From: Roseinatronobacter monicus
Lineage (GTDB): Bacteria > Pseudomonadota > Alphaproteobacteria > Rhodobacterales > Rhodobacteraceae
Assembly: GCF_006716865.1 (NCBI RefSeq)
Contig: NZ_VFPT01000004.1
Span: 62,001-126,000 of the forward strand
Reading direction: 5' to 3'
Length of the DNA: 64,000 nt
Shown piece by piece: positions 9,402 through 18,281 of the stretch (position 1 is the stretch's first letter; every line of letters begins with the position of its first letter). The position numbers and the translations under genes were made by a program. The notes under the pieces are model-generated. The model was not told the origin of the DNA and did no database searches. It saw only the letters and a program-made list of their open reading frames with translations.

Positions 9402-9659
9402 ATGTTTGACACCACTGCCCAGCTCGAGGTGTTCCCGACCGACCTGCAGATGCGTCGGATAGATGTTGCGCGCAATATGCGCCGCTTCTATCGGATGAGC
9501 GTCCAGCCTGACTTGTTCGGTGGAGCCAGCCTTGTGCGCGAATGGGGCCGGATCGGATATCGCGGGCAGATGATGACCGAGCCCTATGCAGATGAAGGGC
9601 AGGCTGTGACCGCACTTATGAAGCTCGCATGCGTGAAAAAGCGGCGGGGATATGCGTGA
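9402..9659 (+). CDS. WGR domain protein
   Basis: 85 residues, almost entirely a WGR domain: RFYRMSVQPDLFGGASLVREWGRIGYRGQ contains the signature W-G-R and the preceding beta strands, followed by a helical tail (GQAVTALMKLACVKKRRGYA). WGR domains occur in PARPs and in small stand-alone bacterial proteins, where they may contact nucleic acid; the role of the stand-alone form is not known. No strong ribosome site is visible. Its neighbours are other small conserved plasmid proteins, suggesting backbone rather than cargo. The 235 bp before it (9167-9401) show no gene. Confidence 0.82.
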   Translation: MFDTTAQLEVFPTDLQMRRIDVARNMRRFYRMSVQPDLFGGASLVREWGRIGYRGQMMTEPYADEGQAVTALMKLACVKKRRGYA

Positions 9660-9703
9660 GCTGCGCATGCCGACTCAACCTGACGCTCAGCTAAGAAACA
9701 ATT

Positions 9704-9940
9704 ATGACGCTCGATACCGACAAAATAGATGATGCGGCCCTCGCGATCCTCAGCCTCACGCTGCATAATGGCGATCGGGTCTGGAAAGGCGTCGCTTGGA
9801 ACATAACTGACAGGCTTTTCGAGAAGGGCCTGATTTATGATCCGAAAAACAAGGCGAAATCACTTTCCCTGACACCTGAAGGCATCGCGCATGCGCGGGC
9901 TGTTCTCGCGCGCGAGTTTAGCAAGGAGAAGCGGGAGTGA
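9704..9940 (+). CDS. DUF6429 family protein
   Basis: 78 residues. The pattern DTDKIDDAALAILSLTLHNGDRVWKG followed by LFEKGLIYDPKNKAKSLSLT is that of DUF6429, a short winged-helix-like family common in plasmids and IS-rich regions of proteobacteria. No catalytic residues are apparent and the function is unknown. Same strand as the WGR gene, 44 bp behind it, possibly cotranscribed. Confidence 0.78.
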   Translation: MTLDTDKIDDAALAILSLTLHNGDRVWKGVAWNITDRLFEKGLIYDPKNKAKSLSLTPEGIAHARAVLAREFSKEKRE

Positions 9941-10420
9941 CAGGCTGCGTTGAGCACGTCACTGGTCGTGCAGCTTTTCGGAAGATCCCGCCGCGATAGG
10001 CCGCCTCTGATAGGCAGCAATCAAGAGCGACCATTCTACCGGGCGCTGCATCGCGCACAGATATTTCGCAGCTGATGTAAGACTGTCTGCCGCGCGACAA
10101 TCAAGATGAGAGGCGAAAAATGGCGTACGAGTTTACGGTATTGCGCAGGCAGCATATCATGAAAGGGCCGGTCTCCATGCGATTCTCGAGCGGCGGCAGT
10201 CGGCCCAAACCTGCCTTTCGGCGTACGATATACCGCTGCGGCGCAGCAGCACCGAACCGGCCATTCATGCATCGCGCAGCATTTTGGAGGAGCGAGTGAC
10301 GCGCTGTGGACCAGGAGGTCATCTTCGCTGTCTTCCACTTCGCCTGCCCAATTCAATCTACCACAAGATGCGTGGGTCGTGCGTTGGCTTGATTTGAGAG
10401 CGGCGTTGTTCGTATCAGGT
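9941..10420. other. Gene-poor stretch
   Basis: No supportable gene. The sequence is GC-rich and contains motifs that recur elsewhere in the window in the same degenerate form (for example GGCCGGT and ATTCATGCATCGCGCAGC near 10255-10280, with similar text at 17140-17180 and 59840-59890), so it probably holds fragments of old chromosomal or intergenic sequence. Confidence 0.4.
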
Positions 10421-10448
10421 GGAGGCGCGCGGACTCCCGCGCGCCTCC
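10421..10448. terminator. Strong GC-rich hairpin, probable terminator
   Basis: An 11-bp perfect stem GGAGGCGCGCG / CGCGCGCCTCC with a 6-base loop, directly after the short minus-strand frame ending at 10453. The plus-strand side is followed by TTCTTT. It could terminate the minus-strand unit (LuxR-like, DUF4242, small frame) or act in both directions. Confidence 0.55.
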
Positions 10449-10452
10449 TTCT

Positions 10453-10545
10453 TTAGACCGCAGACATGTAGATTGAACGAAGCTCGCCGGCGCGTTTCTG
10501 GATTTCGCCAAATTCCTCGCCAGAAAACAACTGTTGCGTCTCCAT
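10453..10545 (-). CDS. Possible 30-residue peptide
   Basis: A short frame METQQLFSGEEFGEIQKRAG... ending SIYMSAV, just before the strong hairpin at 10421-10448. The amphipathic helix is reminiscent of very short peptides annotated in Rhodobacterales, or of the N-terminus of a truncated protein. Evidence is limited to composition and the hairpin at its end. Weak call. Confidence 0.3.
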   Translation of the reverse strand: METQQLFSGEEFGEIQKRAGELRSIYMSAV

Positions 10546-10597
10546 ATGTCCGAACGTCCCTGAACTTGCACCGGCCATAACAACGGGTGCCGTTGTC

Positions 10598-10903
10598 TCA
10601 GGCGGCGGTGGCGTTGGCCGTCTGCGGGCCCGGTCGAATCACCACAGTGTCGGCGATCGCTTCGACCTCGTCGCCCGGCATTCCGACCCTCTCGGCGTGT
10701 TCGCGGATGGCCGCCGGATCCCGCGCCTCGTAGATGCAGATCGTTCCAAGCCGCCCGTTCGTCTCTGCAATCACGTAGGAGCGGATCCAGCGGATGCGGT
10801 CGGGCATCTCGTTGTCGCCGACATCGGCCGACGTCTTTGCAGCGGCTTCCAGTTCCGCGGCATCGGCCCAGGCACTGCGGCGGCGGATTGCGTAAAGTTG
10901 CAT
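10598..10903 (-). CDS. DUF4242 (nickel-binding-like) protein
   Basis: 101 residues. MQLYAIRRRSAWADAAELEAA, IRWIRSYVIAETNGRLGTICIYEA and IREHAERVGMPGDEV are the successive blocks of the DUF4242 ferredoxin-like family; one structurally studied relative (SCO4226) binds nickel. The gene lies 89 bp downstream of the LuxR-like regulator on the same strand. This pairing with LuxR/AAA-type regulators suggests co-regulation, an inference. Full length, no defects. Confidence 0.8.
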   Translation of the reverse strand: MQLYAIRRRSAWADAAELEAAAKTSADVGDNEMPDRIRWIRSYVIAETNGRLGTICIYEARDPAAIREHAERVGMPGDEVEAIADTVVIRPGPQTANATAA

Positions 10904-10992
10904 GGCATTACCTCCTCTTGCGTCAGTGTCTTGATCCTGCCCGCCGCGCTCTTGATGCGCATCGGAGGTGATTACCCATATTGGCGCGCGCG

Positions 10993-13065
10993 TTACCTAT
11001 CTTTGGGTGGATGATCGGCGGCCTGGCGCATCAGCGCTACCGCCTCGCGGCGTCGGCCGACGCTGAGTTTGGCGAGCAAAGCGGAGACATGGTGATCGAC
11101 CGTCTTGACCGACAGGCCAAGCCGGCGGGCGATTTCGCTGTTGGTCAGACCATCCGCGACGAGACGGAAGACTTCCTGTTGACGCGCCGTGAGCCCGTGC
11201 GGATCGGCGCGCGTCTCGAGTCGCGGGCCACGCGGCAGCGACCGGACACCGGCCCGGCGCAGGCGTCTGCGTACCGCAGCGGCGGCCGGACCCGCGCCCA
11301 GTTCGTCAAACATGGCCAGTGCCCTGCGCTGCGCGGCTTCGTCCCCGTCTGCCAGAGCACGGGCCTGTTCGTAGGGGCAGTGCAATGCGTCCCAGGCATC
11401 CGCAGCGGCACGCCAATCGCCGTGAAGTTCCGAGGCGTAAGGCGGTGCGAACCAGCCCTCAGCGCCCGGCGCGTCACCGCCTCGTCGCTGCCAATACGCG
11501 ACCTCGCCGGCGTGCCACTTGTGCCGGTACGCCCGTGCGAGATCGCGCACGGCCGCCGCTTCGCTGCGCATTCGCGCCAGGTCACCCGCCAGCGCGGCCG
11601 CCTCCGCCCTGGCGAGGCGGACCGGCGCGAGGCGCTGCAAAGTGCCGGTCGGCACCGCCAGGGCGAGTGCCTCATCGAACGCCGCCTCTGCGCCATCCTT
11701 GCCGCTTCGCGCCCGCAGGCGCCCGAGCGCCACCAACGCCATGATCCGGCTGACATGCGCCACCTCGTGCTCTCGCAGGAGGTTCGTCGCCATTCGCTCC
11801 GCCTCCTTCCACCGGCCGAGAAGGGCGTCGCCCCAGTCCGCGCCAGGTCGCGGCAGCTGCCTCATAGACCGTGACCGCCTCGTCGAGACGGTCGAGCGCT
11901 GCGCATTCCTGGGCGTGGTCCATCAGCAGGTGGCCGCGTTCTGCCGACGCTTCCGCCTTCGTGAATCGCAGGGCGCGGGCGAACTGAAAGGCCGCTTCGC
12001 GGTGGGAACCGGCGGTGGCCGCATGCCGGGCAGCCGCCACCGCATGGATCCGGACCGCTGCTGCATCGCCCGCCCCTTCGGCATGATGCGCCAGGCGTGC
12101 GGGCTCCTGCTCCCCGCCTCTGTCAGCGCCCGCAGGACATCTGCATGCAGGTCCGCATGCCGGGTCGGAACCAGCGCCTCGAGCACGACCTGTCGTACCA
12201 GTTCGTGGCGAAACCCGACCATCAAACTGTCACCCCGCAGCAGGCCGGCGGCGACGCAGGCTTCGAGTGCCACAGATGCGCCGACCGACATCCGACGCAG
12301 TACGCTCACCTCCACACGCCCCATCACCGCCGCCGTCTCAAGAAGCGCCCGCGCTGACGGAGAAAGCCGCCCCATTCGTTCGAGCACAAGATCGCTGACC
12401 GCTCCGAAGCCTTCACCGACCGCCGCGTTGCCGAGAAGCTCGGTCACAAAGAAGGGATTGCCGCCGGTGCGCCGGTGCAGGGCCTCGGCTTCGACCAGCG
12501 TGCCGGCCGCGAGCCGATGCACGCCTTCCGGCGAAAGCGGTGCCAGCGTCACCCGCGAACCCGCCTCGACGGTTGCCAAGGTACCGAGCAGCCGCCGCAG
12601 CGGATGAACCGGTCCAACCTCGTCGTCGCGGTAGCTCGCGACCAGCAGCAGCGGCAGGAGATGTGCTCGTCGCCCGATCAACCGCAACAACTCCAGGCTT
12701 GCCTCGTCTGCCCAGTGGATGTCCTCGACGATCACCAGGACCGGACGCGGGGAGGTCTCAACCGCGTCGCGAAGCAATGCCAGGAATGCCTGCGGGTCCT
12801 CCTGCTCGCGCAGGGGCGGGACGCCGCGCAACGTGTTCAACACGTCATGAAACGGCGACAGTGGTCGGGGGGCATCAATGGGGTCACACCAGCCCCATGC
12901 GGTCGGTCCGGCCTGCGACCGGTCCTGCGCGAACTGCCGAAGAATGCTGGTCTTACCGATGCCGGCCTCCCCGCAAAGCAGCAAAAAGCGGCCCTCACCG
13001 GCCCGGGCGGCATCATGTGCCCGCTCCAGTGCTTCCAGCGCATCCTGTCGTTCGACGAGTTCCAT
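10993..13065 (-). pseudogene. LuxR-type ATPase regulator with two compensating frameshifts
   Basis: The restored protein would be about 690 residues. The N-terminus has an AAA/NACHT-like ATPase with Walker A CGEAGIGKTS (about residue 32) and Walker B PVLVIVEDIHWADEAS (about 107), then a helical repeat region, and a C-terminal LuxR HTH (LTARQQEVFRLVADGLTNSEIARRLGLSVKTVDHH, starting about 60 residues before the end). Start 13065 (MELVERQDALEAL) is favoured over 13089. The frame breaks near 12103-12110 (one base missing before EPARLAHHAEGAGD) and returns to the original frame near 11838 (one extra G in a GGGG run before DALLGRWKEAERM). The middle 265 bp are clearly coding in the shifted frame. 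Either a recent pseudogene or two sequence errors. Confidence 0.8.
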
Positions 13066-13311
13066 CGCCTCCCAATTCTCGCCTCTCAATTCTGATATGC
13101 GTTAATTCTACCATGAAAGCGCAGATCAGGAAACCGTGCGGGAGACCAAGTGGGCAGAGCAAGGCCGTAGGATCCGCGCATTGCTGAGGCCGCGAGTGCC
13201 GGAGACGACTGCATGGATGAGTGACCGGTCTGGACCAGGCGACCTGACGGAAACCATCCATTCTGTCTCTCCGCCGCACAATCGATGGCGGCGCGGAAGA
13301 TACGTTGGCCT

Positions 13312-13440
13312 TCATCTGGCTGACCATGGACGCATCCACCCGAGCTGATGCAGCGCCTGCGCGTCGTTCCAGATCTTGGTCATGTGCGCGATGCTGTCTC
13401 CGTCGAACCGCATGACATAGGGCGTAGTCTGAGGCGACAG
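13312..13440 (-). pseudogene. C-terminal remnant of a SnoaL-like (NTF2-fold) protein
   Basis: The minus-strand peptide PYVMRFDGDSIAHMTKIWND followed by QALHQLGWM is characteristic of the C-terminus of SnoaL/NTF2-like ester-cyclase family proteins. Its N-terminal part is missing; it is joined in frame to an IS21 transposase start (13441-13530), so the frame read from 13530 is a chimera. Non-functional. Confidence 0.55.
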
Positions 13441-13627
13441 CCTTGCCTGTCCGGCAATTTGGCGGGTCGACCGACCCTCGGCCGACAGCCGCAAAACATC
13501 TCGTATCTTCCGCATCGGCAATCTCTTCATCAGGCTTCCTTCGTGCCAAAAAAGCTGAAAGTAGCCGGTTACAGATTGCCTCGCAGCAGCGCATCACAGG
13601 GGTGGGCGGATACCCCGAAATACGCAA
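13441..13627 (-). mobile_element. IS21-family end fragment with istA 5' end
   Basis: Matches the istA side of the full IS21 copies at 17406-19977 and 38912-41482: terminus TGCGTATTTCGG (reading leftward from 13627), one CCGCCCA-type repeat, the AGGAAGCCTGATG start context, and about 27 codons [19 protein letters not shown]... The three outer terminal repeats of the full copies are missing: the tip joins directly to the innermost repeat. The remainder is replaced by the SnoaL-like remnant. The 170 bp after it (13628-13796) form the leader of the next gene, with a TTGACA at 13749 as a possible -35. Confidence 0.7.
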
Positions 13628-13796
13628 CCAAGTCCTGCACCACCCTTGGAAGTCATCCTGTTTGACCAAAATGCGGCAGGCATGATAGTCAGCAAGAGGA
13701 CACATTCGCAGACTTCCCGCCATTTGTTCTCGATCAAGGTAAATTGCCTTGACAGGTGTTTTAAGGTTGATTTGTGCATCATCCGGAGTGGCGCAA

Positions 13797-16700
13797 ATGA
13801 CAGAAAACGGCAATGCAGGCCAGAACGCAGATACCGCGCCCAAGGTGGGTGACGTCGTCGCCCCCGCTGTGTCAAAACCAACCGCTGTCGCGCCCAAGAA
13901 CACGCTCGTCGTCGGAATAGGTGCATCAGCCGGAGGCATTCAGGCCCTCAAGGCGTTCTTCAGCACGATGCCGGACAATCCGGACATGACGTTCGTCGTG
14001 GTCACCCATCTGAGTCCGGAGCGTGCAAGCCTGCTGCATGAGGTGATCGGACATTTCACGACGCTGCCGGTTTCGGTGATAAAGGATGGGGACGCGGTCA
14101 TGCCGGGTACGGTGCATGTCATGCCCGAGAATGCAATCCTGTCGATCCGTGACGGCAAGCTGCGACTGATCGCGCCCGATCCCTTGCGGCGCGAACGCAA
14201 GCCGGTTGACGTGTTCCTGGCCGCTCTGGCGGCGGATCAGGGCGACAGAGCCATCGGGATCGTCTTGTCAGGGGGCGATGGTGACGGCACGCTCGGCGTC
14301 AAGGCGATCAAGCAGAATGGCGGGTTCACCTTTGCGCAGACGGCAGATGGGGGCGGGCCGAATAATCCTGAAATGCCCGCCAGTGCCATCGCCAGCGGCT
14401 GGGTCGACTTCGCGCTGCCCGCCGACCAAATGCCTGAAAAGTTGGTGCAGATCCAGCGCGATGCACCGAGACTGGTCTCATTGTTGCGGCGTGGCGAAAC
14501 GGGTGCCGCAAACGCTGAAGAAAAGCGTCTGCAAAACGAGATCGCGCAGCTTCTGCGGACCCATTCGCGCCATGATTTCACCGGCTACAAGAGCAAGACC
14601 TTCTTCCGTCGCGTGGCACGGCGCATGCAGGTCACGCATATGACCACGCCGGAGGCCTATCTTGGGTTGCTGCGTCGCGATCCGGCCGAGGTCATGGCGC
14701 TGTTTCGTGACCTGCTGATCAGCGTGACGGATTTTTTTCGCGATGCGGAGGCGTTCGACGCCCTGGCCACCCAGGTGATCCCGAAGCTGCTGCACGGACG
14801 TGGTGCGGATGAAACCGTGCGGATCTGGGTGCCGGGCTGTGCCACCGGCGAAGAGGTCTATTCGCTGGCAATCCTGATGCGCGAACAGATGCACGCTATG
14901 TCCCCGCATCCGCAGGTAAAGATCTTCGCCACCGACATCGACGAGCTGGCACTTTCGGTGGCGAGGGCGGCGCGCTATCCGCAGGAATTGCTGAAGGACC
15001 TGTCGCAAGAACGCAAGGCGCAGTTCTTCCGCAAGGATGGTGCGAGCTACGTGCTGGCGCCCGAGGTCCGCGACATGTGTATCTTCTCGCCGCACAGCAT
15101 CACCAGCGATCCGCCGTTTTCGCGGATGGACCTGATCTCGTGCCGCAACCTGCTGATCTATCTCGGGCGGGCGTTGCAAGAGCAGGTGATCTCGACGTTT
15201 CACTACGCGCTGAAACCCGGCGGCTATCTGTTCCTCGGCATGTCGGAAAGCATCAGCCAGCACGAGGATCTGTTCGCGCCAATCGACAAGAAACAGCGGA
15301 TCTTCCAGAGCCGTGATCTTAGCGACAAGCGGCCCAGAATACCGATCGGAATCCAGAAGATGGAGGGGGCACATCAGCGTTTCGATCGGGAAAAGACGAC
15401 GCCATCGCCGACGCACAGCAACCAGCTGCGCCTGCGGGTCATGAACCAACTGACGGATCGCCACAGTCCCGCGCACGTCGTGATCCGCGCAGAGGGTGAC
15501 ATCGTCTACTATTCGGCACGTACCGGGCGTTATCTCGACATCCCGAGCGGCGCGCCGACCCGGCAACTCTTTGACATCGCCCGGCATGATCTACGTCCCG
15601 ATCTGCGGGCAGCCCTGCGCGACGCGCAGAAGTCGGCACAGTCGGTGACGCGGCAAGCGATGATGTCGGATGGCGAAAAAGGTCAGCTCGTCGCCCTGAC
15701 AGTGGAGCCGCTTGGCGGAGGAAACGGCGACGACGCGCTGTTTCTCGTCCTGTTTCAACCCGGCGGTGTCGCAGGCGAGGACCTGATCGATGCCCGGCGT
15801 TCCGAGGCCGGACAGGCGGATACCAGGGCAACCGAGCGGGAGCTGCGCGAGGTGCGCGACCGGCTTCGCGGGACGGTCGAGGAATATGAAACTGCGCTGG
15901 AAGAACTGAAATCAACGAATGAGGAGCTGGTTTCGGTCGACGAAGAGGCGCAGTCGACGAACGAGGAACTTCAGGCCTCGAAGGAAGAGATGCAGTCGCT
16001 GAACGAGGAGCTCAGCACCGTCAATACCGAGCTAAACGACAAGGTCGATGAGCTTGACCGTGCCAATGTCGATCTGAAGAACCTCTACGAGGCGACCGGC
16101 ATCGCCACGGTGTTTCTCGACAAGGATCTGATGATCCGCAACTTCACGCCGGCCGCATCGACATTCTTCATGCTGCGTCGATCTGACATCGGGCGACCGC
16201 TGACCGAACTGGCCGGTGTTATCGAATATACGCGCCTTAAGGACGACATCAGTGGCGTTTTTGAGAGCGGCGAGATCGTCGAGCACAGGCTGGCCCCGAA
16301 CGACCTTGAGGGGCATTTCCTCGTGAGGTCTACGCCCTATTTCGATGACGACAAAATCACAGGCGTCGTGGTGACTTTTGTCGAAATCACCAATCTTGCC
16401 AAGGCCGAGGAACAGCAGAACATCCTCATTGCCGAACTGAACCACCGGGTCAAGAACATGCTGGCGGTGGTGCTGAGCATCGTGCGGGCGACACAGAAGT
16501 CGGCGACCTCGGTCGCTGGCTTCACCGAGGCGCCTTCTTCTCGTCTTCACAGCATGGCGGGGGCTTATGGGCTTGTTGCGAGCAGGTCATGGGCGGACGT
16601 GCCGCTGTACGATCTGGTCGAACAGGAAATTGCGGCCTTTGATGAAAACCGGATCGAGATCAGGGGGCCGCAGGTTCTGCTGTGCCCGGAGCAGGCGCTT

Positions 16701-16982
16701 GCCTTTGGCATGGTCATCCATGAACTGGCAACCAATGCCGCCAAACACGGTGCGCTTTCCGTGCCGGGCGGCTGTGTCAGCATCGACTGGAGCACATCGG
16801 ATGGGCAACTCCATTTGACGTGGAAAGAATCCGACGGGCCGAAAATCGAGTCACCGAAGCACGGGGGTTTTGGCCTCAAACTGCTGCAAGGACAGATCGA
16901 GGGCCAGCTTGGCGGGACAGCGAGCATCTCATTTCCACCCGGGGGCTTCGTGGCCGAGATGAAATGCGCGATGAAAGCCTGA
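13797..16982 (+). CDS. CheB-CheR-PAS-HWE/HisKA_2 histidine kinase
   Basis: 1061 residues. Start 13797 is preferred over 13749 because GGAG precedes it. The CheB methylesterase domain covers about 35-220, with the Ser of GIGASAGG (44), His of VVTHLSP (71) and Asp of SGGDGDGTLG forming the catalytic triad. The CheR methyltransferase domain covers about 225-500 (SVTDFFRD; SAM site VWVPGCATG-like WVPGCATGEEVYS; NLLIYLG). A coiled coil rich in NEEL repeats lies near 690-770, then PAS (about 770-885) and a kinase with ELNHRVKNMLAVVLSIV, typical of HWE/HisKA_2 kinases, and an ATPase domain. Such proteins couple a receptor-modification-like module to phosphotransfer; the pathway is unknown. Cytoplasmic, no membrane segments. 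It faces a paralogue of the same architecture. Confidence 0.92.
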   Translation: MTENGNAGQNADTAPKVGDVVAPAVSKPTAVAPKNTLVVGIGASAGGIQALKAFFSTMPDNPDMTFVVVTHLSPERASLLHEVIGHFTTLPVSVIKDGDAVMPGTVHVMPENAILSIRDGKLRLIAPDPLRRERKPVDVFLAALAADQGDRAIGIVLSGGDGDGTLGVKAIKQNGGFTFAQTADGGGPNNPEMPASAIASGWVDFALPADQMPEKLVQIQRDAPRLVSLLRRGETGAANAEEKRLQNEIAQLLRTHSRHDFTGYKSKTFFRRVARRMQVTHMTTPEAYLGLLRRDPAEVMALFRDLLISVTDFFRDAEAFDALATQVIPKLLHGRGADETVRIWVPGCATGEEVYSLAILMREQMHAMSPHPQVKIFATDIDELALSVARAARYPQELLKDLSQERKAQFFRKDGASYVLAPEVRDMCIFSPHSITSDPPFSRMDLISCRNLLIYLGRALQEQVISTFHYALKPGGYLFLGMSESISQHEDLFAPIDKKQRIFQSRDLSDKRPRIPIGIQKMEGAHQRFDREKTTPSPTHSNQLRLRVMNQLTDRHSPAHVVIRAEGDIVYYSARTGRYLDIPSGAPTRQLFDIARHDLRPDLRAALRDAQKSAQSVTRQAMMSDGEKGQLVALTVEPLGGGNGDDALFLVLFQPGGVAGEDLIDARRSEAGQADTRATERELREVRDRLRGTVEEYETALEELKSTNEELVSVDEEAQSTNEELQASKEEMQSLNEELSTVNTELNDKVDELDRANVDLKNLYEATGIATVFLDKDLMIRNFTPAASTFFMLRRSDIGRPLTELAGVIEYTRLKDDISGVFESGEIVEHRLAPNDLEGHFLVRSTPYFDDDKITGVVVTFVEITNLAKAEEQQNILIAELNHRVKNMLAVVLSIVRATQKSATSVAGFTEAPSSRLHSMAGAYGLVASRSWADVPLYDLVEQEIAAFDENRIEIRGPQVLLCPEQALAFGMVIHELATNAAKHGALSVPGGCVSIDWSTSDGQLHLTWKESDGPKIESPKHGGFGLKLLQGQIEGQLGGTASISFPPGGFVAEMKCAMKA

Positions 16983-17339
16983 GGCAGCAGGACAGACGGA
17001 AGTGCGGATACATCCCCGTGCAAACGGATGTACCACCAAAGAAGGTGGAAGCCGCAGAGGCAGAAACAGATCACGCACGGGTAGCGAAAGTCCGGAAAGT
17101 CCGCACTGCTGCCCCTCGACCGCTCCAAATGCTGCGTGATTCACGAATGGCCGGTTCGGTGATGCCGCAATGCAGCTTCCGATCATACTGCGAGAGTCCG
17201 CTGTGGGCCGGGCACGTTGCTGCAGCTGCGAAAGGCTTCAGCTCGCTGCTACGAGAAGGGAAGCGGGGATCCGTCAACCACTCGGAACGTTCAAAATCAC
17301 TTGACAGAAAACGCCCCATTACGGAAGTCGCGATCAGGC
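16983..17339. other. Spacer between two convergent kinase genes
   Basis: 357 bp without a supportable gene. It originally separated the 3' ends of the two CheB-CheR kinases. GC-rich text such as ATTCACGAATGGCCGGTTCG (17141-17160) recurs in degenerate form elsewhere in the window. No convincing terminator was found. Confidence 0.4.
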
Positions 17340-17405
17340 CTAATCGGCGCTTGGTTGGTCAGTACCCTCCGACGTACTATCAATTTGCGAGGCAGCCTTG
17401 CTCAT
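17340..17405 (-). pseudogene. Severed 3' end of the second CheB-CheR kinase gene
   Basis: Read leftward from the IS21 target duplication, the frame of the 19938-23999 gene continues here: after LDDAMS come KAASQIDSTSEGTDQPSAD and a TAG at 17340-17342. These 20 or so codons are the native C-terminus, displaced by the 2572-bp insertion at 17406-19977. The 5-bp duplication CTCAT is at 17401-17405 and 19978-19982. Confidence 0.85.
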
Positions 17406-17512
17406 TGCGTATTCCGGCGCATCCGCCCACCCATTCCGACAACATGCGCCCACCTGTTCCGGGGTATTCGCCCACCTGTGACGCGTTGCCGTGAGGCAGC
17501 GTGTTTTGGTTA

Positions 17513-18271
17513 TCAGTCCTGAGGGGTTTCGTCACCCATTTTGGTGATGGTCTTGCGCATGGATTGGCCCTCGAGTTCGAGACGGTAGGCGTTGTGAACG
17601 ATGCGATCGAGGATGGCATCGGCGAATGTGGGTTCGCCGATGACGTCATGCCAGGCTTTGATGGGTAATTGGCTGGTGATCATCGTTGAGCCGCGCCCGT
17701 AACGCTCTTCGACGATCTCCATGAGATCGCGGCGTTGCGGTGATGTCAGCCTGTCTGGGCCCCAGTCGTCCAAGATCAGCAATTGCGCCTTCGTGATGCT
17801 GCGGAACAAGCGGGGGAAGCGTCCGTCACCATGGGACAGCTCCAATTCCTCGAAGAGGCGCGGCATCCGTTTGTAGACCACAGTCACGCCGTCACGACAG
17901 GCTGCCTGGGCCAGTGCGCAGCCAAGCCAGGTCTTGCCGACGCCACAGGGGCCAGTGATGATCAGATTACGCTTGTCGGTGATCCATCTGCCTGTGAGCA
18001 GGCTTTGGAACAGCGCTTTGTCGAGGCCACGGCGTGCGCGGTAATCAACATCTTCCGGGCTGGCGCCAACATGGCGCAGCCTGGCAGTCCGCATGCGAGC
18101 CTCAAACCTCTTTGTTTCTCGGCTTGCGACCTCACGGTCAACGAGCAAGCCAAGCCATTCAGCATGGCCGAGATCGGCAGTTGCATCTTGCATCTGCAGT
18201 TCGGCAAAGGCTTCGGCCATGCCGTCCAGCCTGAGGGCTTTAAGGTGATGAAGGGTTGGATGGTCGAGCAT
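17513..18271 (-). CDS. istB: IstB helper ATPase of IS21 copy A
   Basis: 252 residues. Start 18271 (MLDHPTLHHLKALRL) is chosen over a longer frame because AAAGGAA precedes it and it follows the istA stop by 10 bp. DnaA/IstB-like AAA+ ATPase with Walker A TGPCGVGKTW and Walker B LLILDDWGPD. IstB assembles on target DNA and stimulates IstA. Its sequence is nearly identical to that of copy B. Confidence 0.95.
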   Translation of the reverse strand: MLDHPTLHHLKALRLDGMAEAFAELQMQDATADLGHAEWLGLLVDREVASRETKRFEARMRTARLRHVGASPEDVDYRARRGLDKALFQSLLTGRWITDKRNLIITGPCGVGKTWLGCALAQAACRDGVTVVYKRMPRLFEELELSHGDGRFPRLFRSITKAQLLILDDWGPDRLTSPQRRDLMEIVEERYGRGSTMITSQLPIKAWHDVIGEPTFADAILDRIVHNAYRLELEGQSMRKTITKMGDETPQD

Positions 18272-18281
18272 TGTGTTCCTT

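Noticed and set aside
10981..12607. Long plus-strand frames across the LuxR-type gene
   Set aside because: High GC keeps antisense frames open; the minus strand has Walker motifs and a LuxR HTH.
14478..15587. 369-residue minus-strand frame inside the CheB-CheR kinase gene
   Set aside because: Antisense to the conserved CheR domain; no recognisable motif.
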